From the NCBI RefSeq assembly GCF_026210795.1, contig NC_089434.1, positions 4,960,001 through 5,024,000 on the forward strand: DNA of 64,000 nt, given 5' to 3'. Below are positions 58,100-64,000 of this stretch, piece after piece (position 1 is the stretch's first letter; each line of letters opens with the position of its first letter). The position numbers were made by a program, and so were the translations under genes. The stretch comes from Rhizophagus irregularis. Lineage: Eukaryota > Glomeromycota > Glomeromycetes > Glomerales > Glomeraceae. A model generated the notes under the pieces. The model was not told the DNA's origin. It ran no database searches and saw only the letters and a list, made by a program, of their open reading frames with translations.

Positions 58100-58540
58100 G
58101 GGTATTGCTAAATATCACCAGTGGTGATCGTCACTACATATAAAATATTTTTTGAATTTTCAAAAATTTTTGACTAAGATATTATTCTAATTATAATATA
58201 AATATTATTACTATATGTAAATTTATGGGTAGAACAAGTTTGCCTTAGATTATAAAGGCTGTTGTTTAGATAGTTTTTGAGAAAAATAGGAAAGTTTGAT
58301 TTTATAAGCAAAATACAATTTTTTGTTTTAAAAAAGATTTTTTGAGTCAAATTTTCAAAATTTTAGTGTGATTAGTATCTACTCAGGTTTGTTTTAGTAC
58401 ACATTTATTAATTATTATTTAAATTGAAATTTTTGAAAAAAAATTTACAATATGTTTTTTAACTCTAGCTAAAATTATAATTTTCGGCCAGAATTAAGTG
58501 GTATGGTGACGATCACCACTGGTGATATTTAGCAATACCC
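58100..58540. mobile_element. 441-bp MULE-type MITE
   Basis: The terminal inverted repeats are identical for 35 bp (GGGTATTGCTAAATATCACC at the left; inverted at the right). Perfect 9-bp target duplication AATAATTAA (58,091-58,099 and 58,541-58,549). Each end contains its own palindrome ATCACC-AGT-GGTGAT. No coding sequence. The identity of the ends and target copies suggests recent insertion. Confidence 0.95.
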
Positions 58541-58549
58541 AATAATTAA

Positions 58550-59770
58550 TATTCCAATAAACCTAAACTTATAAAGTTTAGAAATATAGTAAATTGAAAT
58601 TAAAGCATTAATTAATATAACTATATGTTTCATTTAGCTGACAAAAGGCTTATATCAAAGTCCATTAAAGCTTAAAAATATAGTAAATTTGAAATCAAAA
58701 TCAGAATCTTGGTATAGCTGCATGTGCATTTAGTTAGTTAATATCTACAACTGAATATTGAGAAGCAACCTGATAAAAGCATATATTATCAGCTTATCAA
58801 AGCCCATTAAAGCCAAAATTTTTTACTCTATATGATACTACTATAAACTTATTAATAATTAAATTTAATGTATTTGTAGTATAGTGGTGATTTTAATGAT
58901 AAATTATAAATATTTTAATTTTAAGTATTGACAATCAATGTAATAATAACAGGTCTATTCAATTCTGTTTGAATTGATAATTATTGGCTGATGAAATTGT
59001 GTGATCTAATTAACAACCTAAACTTTTTGAACAAAAATGTGGTATTATTTTAATCACTTTTTTTAAGCTTAGTAAAGTTTTAATATGCATTTTTAAAAAT
59101 TAAAAGTTTACTATATCTTTATAATATTACTTATTGCTATTTTAAAAAAGAAAAATATTTTATTATTATATGAAAATAAGGTAATTAAGGTCAACTGTGA
59201 TCATAATATTTAATTTTGATTTTGATTATATGTTAGGATTGGTTAATAGATTTTTGATCAAAAAACCTGAATGATCAGAATAATGATATTATAAATTACG
59301 ATGAGATTTCAAAATTTTGGAACAATTATTTATATGTATAAATTCTTTTCTTGAAATAATTTTATCTAAAACTTATTATTTTTGATTATTTTTCTTTGAT
59401 CCTTTTTTTTAAAAAAAGGGAACAGACAACCAATTCTGAAACACTAAATAATGTATAATTTTAACTTCTAAGATATAATATTTTTAGAATTATTGATAAA
59501 TTTATCACTTGGATCATGCTAGAATCAAGTAAACCCACTAGGATATTGATATTATACCTTTTATATATATATATATATATAAAATTTAATGATAGCCTGA
59601 TAGGTAAGCATCATACTAATATATTTCTTGTGGCACAATTATAAACTCATATACCAACACCCATTTTTTATATTATATCAATCAACAAATCAGAAACAAG
59701 ATAATCGATAATCTACATATAATTACGCTCAGGTGGTTTATTTTTTAGAAACTTAATTTTAAAAGAATTG
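58550..59770. other. AT-rich region
   Basis: No gene or element boundary seen; an (AT)n run lies at about 59,563-59,580. Confidence 0.5.
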
Positions 59771-60727
59771 GTTCTAGAAATATGGCAAAAGTTTATCGAG
59801 CAGAAAGGAGAGACTTTAATAAATTTATTACTCTAAAGAAAATTGTTGAAGAAGTAACTATTATACATTTGTTATTTTTATTTTAACGTATTCTTAAAAC
59901 ATTTCTATTCATGTTTTAGATAAATTCTTATAAAAATATTATTTATTTTTACGGCACTATAAGAGGTATAATGAATGCTTTAAATATTTTGATATAAATA
60001 TATAGTATATATAATTACCCTTTGTGAGACCTAAAATAATTTTTTTTTAATAAAATTTCGTTAGTAATGGAATACGCTGATAGCGGTACTCTTAATGTCC
60101 TACATAATGAAGGAATTGTGCACCGTGATTTGGTAAAGTTCGTTTATTTTGCATTCCTATTTCTTATTTTGTATTGTTATTATATTATAATTTTAATGTA
60201 TGTTATTTATTGCATCTAATAATAGCACTCCAATATTATGATGCTAAGTCATCAAAATATTAAATTAGCAAATCTTGGTTCGTCCAGAAGGATTGTGGAA
60301 ACGCCCAATCCTTGTCCACATGGATATTTTCCCAATAAATATGCGATACTTATGGTGTCGGTGTATTATTATGGGAAATATCTAGTGGACATTCCCCGTT
60401 TCATACAGAACCAAGAAACATTTGTGCTCCTCTTATTTGGTAAATTGTAGAGAGACACTGTCCCTAATACACCTGAAGATTATGTAAAAATTTATACTGG
60501 TAAATAATATTATAATTAACGGATTATTTAAATTATAAATGTGCTTACACATATATATATTTATTTATATATTCTCTCTTCTTGGTCATCATTTATGAAC
60601 AGATTCCACAAATTCTTGTTACACTGTAAAGGACAATATTGATGAAAGGAGATATCTCGCGAACGATTCTATACCTGAACTACAACCTGGGAGAAATGTG
60701 AATGGAAATTCAATCAAATGTTCATAG
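59771..60727 (+). pseudogene. Protein kinase of the Rhizophagus TKL-like family, decayed
   Basis: Parts in order: MAKVYRAERRDFNKFITLKK with the ATP-site region (59,792-59,850); VMEYADSGTL (about 60,064) running directly into LHNEGIVHRDL, so about 40 residues of the helical lobe are lost. A donor (GTAAAGTT) and an acceptor before CACTCC (60,228) follow, then HSNI and IKLANLGSSRRIVE. The DFG motif is NLG, so the metal-binding Asp is absent. A +1 frameshift precedes DTYGVGVLLWEISSGHSPF. RDTVPNTPEDYVKIYT then joins by a clean GT-AG intron (60,499-60,602, approximately) to a short tail ending at 60,727. Intron retention shows a genomic copy, not a retrocopy. Confidence 0.85.
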
Positions 60728-61600
60728 ATTTAAAGAAAAGCAATCGAATTACTTCTTTCTAATTGCTTTTTTCTATATCATAAATGGCTTGCCGAATGCT
60801 TATAGTTGATGAAATATTTTATCTTACAAGAAAGAAATGAGGTGGAAAATTTTGTAGCCCAATACAATTTCGTTTTTATGTATGAAAGGTGAAAAACATG
60901 AATGAAGGTAATTTATAGGTGTATATGGGACAAGTCGCTCAATTAATTTAGTAAATTAGAAATTTAATAAATTTAATAATGAATTTATTCTATATTTTTT
61001 ATTATTACAAATTATAAATGAAGATTTTTAATTAAACAATATTAAAATTTTTGAGGTGATGGCAGTGCGTATCTTTAAATGTGGATGATACGCTTACGGA
61101 TATGAATGTTCCGGTAATTTCAATTATCAGCCACTATAATCTAATTGCATCATTTAAGATTTCTCGTCGCCTTTCCTGTCATTGCCGGATTTTCCATGAT
61201 ATTAAATGTTTAATACCTCAAATTTATTTGAAGTCGATAAATTTTTTTGCAAAGAGTTCTGGATTTTCATATACTATGGTTTTTTTTTTATTTTTATTCG
61301 TCATCCATTCGATTACATCTATTATAATCTAATTGTGTTCGCATATATATTCAAGAAAAATGTAAGAGATTAAAAAAGTTGTTTAATAACAAACCAAAAT
61401 ATAAATTAATATCATTTTTTAATTTGTTGTGTAATTCTGCCACCTGCTATACGTGTATTAATATTCAAGGATTCATCTTGATTGTTTAATTATTCTTAAA
61501 GGTCTACCCAAAGAAATAACCATGATCTAATAAATAATCATAAATACAGAACATAAGTCATTCTCATCTAATCCTTGTCAAAAAGGAATCGTAAAACCGA
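60728..61600. other. No supported gene
   Basis: An 83-codon plus frame (61,081-61,332) has no recognisable content. The nuclease domain expected after the XPF fragment was not found here on the minus strand. Confidence 0.4.
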
Positions 61601-61619
61601 AATATATCTTATATTTACA

Positions 61620-62790
61620 CTTTTTTCTCTAATTAATTTTCAAATGCATCCTTTTCTTAACGTATCACACTTAAATATTTTTGCTCTTCGATAGAATTTT
61701 CATACATCATAAAAAACACTTTACATGGTAAATCAGGATATAAAGTTCAATATACCTATTATTCAAAAACAATAATCTTAACCTTTTGAATATAAAGTAA
61801 AATCTAATTACTGTTAACTTCTCGACTAAAAGAAACTTACTTCAACACTTCTAACAAAAGCTTGGTCAGAATGATAAATAATAATATATTTGGGTGTAAT
61901 ACTCTCTCGTCTTCTTCACCATTAACAGGTCTAATAATAATTAAATTTCTCAAGCCCAACAATCCAAAATAAGTAGAAAACGCTTCCACATCAAATTCAT
62001 CGTCATAACAAGAAGTTGATGAACCATTATTTGATGAAGTGAACATTCCCTTTCATTTTCCATTATCAATATAGTATTGTTTAAATGACTTAAATCTCCT
62101 CCTTCGGAAGAAGTTCTTGAAGTTTCAGTAGCGTGACTTGTTATATCTGATTCGATCTCTCGTAATATTTCTGCCAATAAATTCCATTTCTGAAGTTTGT
62201 ATACCCTGAGGTAATTTTGATGTCGGATATGTCGGATAGGAATTTTTTTAGAGTATTATCTGTAGGATTTGTAGTTGATGTACGAACGAATACACGTCTT
62301 TTCGCACCTAAATAAAGTAAACCCCGATAAATTTGTATAAACAGTCAAACGTAAACTTTGTAAAAAATATATCTATGAATATAATTACACTAAAAATCGT
62401 ATTTCCAGCATCCAAAGATAACCAAGGAGATTATTGTTGTTGTGATAAAGCAGAAATGGGAGTTTGACTTGTAATAATGGTTTCTAAAAAACTATTAAAT
62501 GATACGCAATCATAACTAACCAAGTAACTATAATATTAAAAGTTGATCCAGTTAAACTCAAAAAAAAAAGAACTCCAAAAAAGAAATTAACGAAAAAACT
62601 TAATCAAATACATACTTTCTTAGAGTAGTTAAATCATTAACTATCAACTTAGTTTTTGAGCTGACACGATACCAGACAGGTTCTAATTGTTGTTTTATTA
62701 ATATATCGAATGATCTAAAAATGAATTTTCTACTGATAAATCATCAACGTTGAATAAATCACAAGCTTTCGGTTAAAATAAAAATACTGG
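61620..62790 (-). pseudogene. XPF: XPF/Rad1 (ERCC4) DNA-repair endonuclease, middle part, decayed
   Basis: XPF with ERCC1 cuts 5' of bulky lesions in nucleotide excision repair. Exons on minus: about 62,775-62,615 (FNVDDLSVENSF, one-base deletion, RSFDILIKQQLEPVWYRVSS, LIVNDLTTLR); 62,527-62,391 (YLVSYDCVSFNSFLETIITS, a TAA at 62,433, then SPWLSLDAGNTIF); 62,307-61,841 (SAKRRVFVRTS, a shift, KWNLLAEILREIESDITSHA, FGLLGLRNLIIIRPVNGEED, a shift, KYIIIYHSDQAFVRSVE at a GTAAGT donor); and 61,755-about 61,620 (VY, TGA, TLYPDLPCKVFFMMYENSIE, YLSVI). Introns are intact and short. The order fits XPF from the end of its helicase-like part to the linker before the nuclease. The ERKS nuclease and the HhH domains are not seen. 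At least three stops and three frameshifts. Confidence 0.85.
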
Positions 62791-62842
62791 AAATTTTATA
62801 ACTGGTTACCCAATTTCCATTCCTTTTTTTGTTTCACTTAAA

Positions 62843-64000
62843 GATGGTCGATTTGCTCGTCATCGACGATGGCGCTACTTTGCCCTAAATTCATTAATGA
62901 AACGCAGAGCATCATCAGAAGGTCGACAAATTTAGAGGAAGGGCAACTCACAGTGGACGATACTAGATTTAATGCAAAACGATACTCACATAGCAAAGTA
63001 TTACGGTATGATGAAGGATTGCGTGATACTATTCAATATTGGATGCGTCGTAGAGCTGAATTAGACAAGGTCTCAGAGAATGATTTTCTTTACATTTAGC
63101 GCAGATATGCATTGGCAAGACTTACATAATCTAATGCATAATGAGAAAATTCTGTAAACACAGAAACAGTCCAGGAAGCTGCCAGGCGCCGACGTAAAGA
63201 TCTCATAAATAATCTCCATATTGCTGCATGGTTCTTTGAAAAGCGATTTAAAGTTTTTTTGTTTGAGAAAGTGTTAATGTTAATTCCTAAATAGGGATTA
63301 GTTGACTGGTGGTATCGATTTGAGTGGCAATTCATGTTCATAGCATTGCCAAGCGAAAAGAAGCACCAGAAATCGATTGGGAAAACATGAAAAATAATGA
63401 TCTTTAGTTACAACAATCAATCCCGACCTGAATGCACCTCCTTCTGATCACCACCCATGCCAAAAGCACTCTGAAGACTTTAATGATAATAATGGTTACC
63501 TTACTTATCTAGAACTAACAACTGCCAGAAATGATCCACTTACAAATACAGGGATGGATGGCAAATGTTGATTTGATACCCATCTTTACCAAGCAGTATG
63601 TTTCGAAGTATGCTAGCGAAGCAGAACCACGGTACTTAGGGTCCTTAGCCTTCTCAGAAGTGTTGGACAAAGCTCTTCGTAATGATAACCCAATGATCCA
63701 GCTGTTAAAGCATTCCAAAAGTTGCTTATTCACACAGTCGGAGAACGTGATTTTTCGGCGCAAGAACTTGTCATCATCTTCAATTACCGCTCTATCATAG
63801 TAGCCGAAATTTTGTTAGTCTAAAACTTAACGAAGAGGCGAATCAACAGCTTCGTGATAGTAATGAAAATGTTCCAAATAATGAGAACAATGGAATTATG
63901 TAAACAGATGCCTTACCTCTACAAAGATATTGTAATAGACCTGCCGAACTTGAGGAACTTTCATTGTTCAAATTGGATCAGCAATATAAAAACATTGTAC
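62843..64000 (+). pseudogene. Helitron replicase, decayed copy B, cut by the window end
   Basis: Starts abruptly at DGRFARHRRWRYFALNSLMK (62,846) and continues through YDEGLRDTIQYWMRRRAELD, FTFSADMHWQDLHNLMHNEK (about 63,090-63,150), a basic stretch (RRRRKDLINN-like) at 63,185-63,220, a WYRFEWQF-like stretch near 63,310 and FSEVLDKALRNDNP (63,645-63,690). It ends near the PAELEELSLFK-like segment at 63,935-63,975. It preserves the central Rep region (HWQDLH includes HUH-neighbouring residues) that copy A largely lacks. Close match to copy A, same orientation. Confidence 0.9.

Noticed and set aside
1..64000. tRNA or rRNA genes
   Set aside because: No cloverleaf with a GGTTCGA-type B box and matching acceptor stem, and no rRNA-like conserved stretch was seen on either strand.

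Overview
The window looks like nuclear DNA of an arbuscular mycorrhizal fungus of the Rhizophagus type (Glomeromycotina). It is very AT-rich. Its introns are short (about 40 to 110 bp). The one clean gene is an intronless F-box/leucine-rich protein. The rest is dominated by decayed transposons of families that are abundant in these genomes: Helitron, hAT, DUF659-hAT, piggyBac, Tc1/mariner, pogo-like and a LINE-type retroelement. The assignment rests on recognising protein families, not on a database search.

Layout. 1-2815: broken Helitron. 3232-4668: intact F-box gene (minus) with a duplicated 75-bp unit just upstream. 4.9-19 kb: gene-poor AT-rich DNA with fold-back repeats, minisatellites, a tandem array of intron-like units (10.27-10.66 kb) and a frameshifted small membrane-protein remnant (15.7 kb). 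19.5-22.5 kb: hAT/DUF659 remnant, 3' end of a LINE, and a histone deacetylase fragment. 24.6-26.6 kb: a retroelement-type ORF split by two small elements whose removal restores the frame. 27,199-33,677: a hAT element with a perfect 8-bp target duplication, itself containing a pogo-like element (which holds another MITE), a 934-bp fold-back insert and a 160-bp MITE. 35.2-36.6 kb: a multi-exon minus-strand gene encoding repeats. 37,610-41,135: a TA-flanked terminal-inverted-repeat element that encloses two convergent genes, a cysteine-rich/SAM-domain gene and a DDE transposase. 41.5-43.3 kb: piggyBac transposase, split by the same MITE family as at 25 kb. 43.8-45.0 kb: second pogo-like copy. 46.4-51.6 kb: an unassigned decayed gene, two Tc1-type elements and a pogo-type MITE. 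52-59.7 kb: AT-rich DNA with duplications, a 27-bp minisatellite and a 441-bp MITE with a perfect 9-bp target duplication. 59.8-60.7 kb: kinase pseudogene. 61.6-62.8 kb: decayed XPF/Rad1 nuclease gene (minus). 62.8-64.0 kb: a second Helitron copy in the same orientation as the first.

The window records repeated transposition followed by decay. Target duplications at many insertions let pre-insertion states be read directly. Apart from the F-box gene, few loci look capable of making a full-length protein. The most unusual object is the 37.6-41.1 kb element, which looks like a mariner-type transposon carrying a host-like gene family member as cargo.
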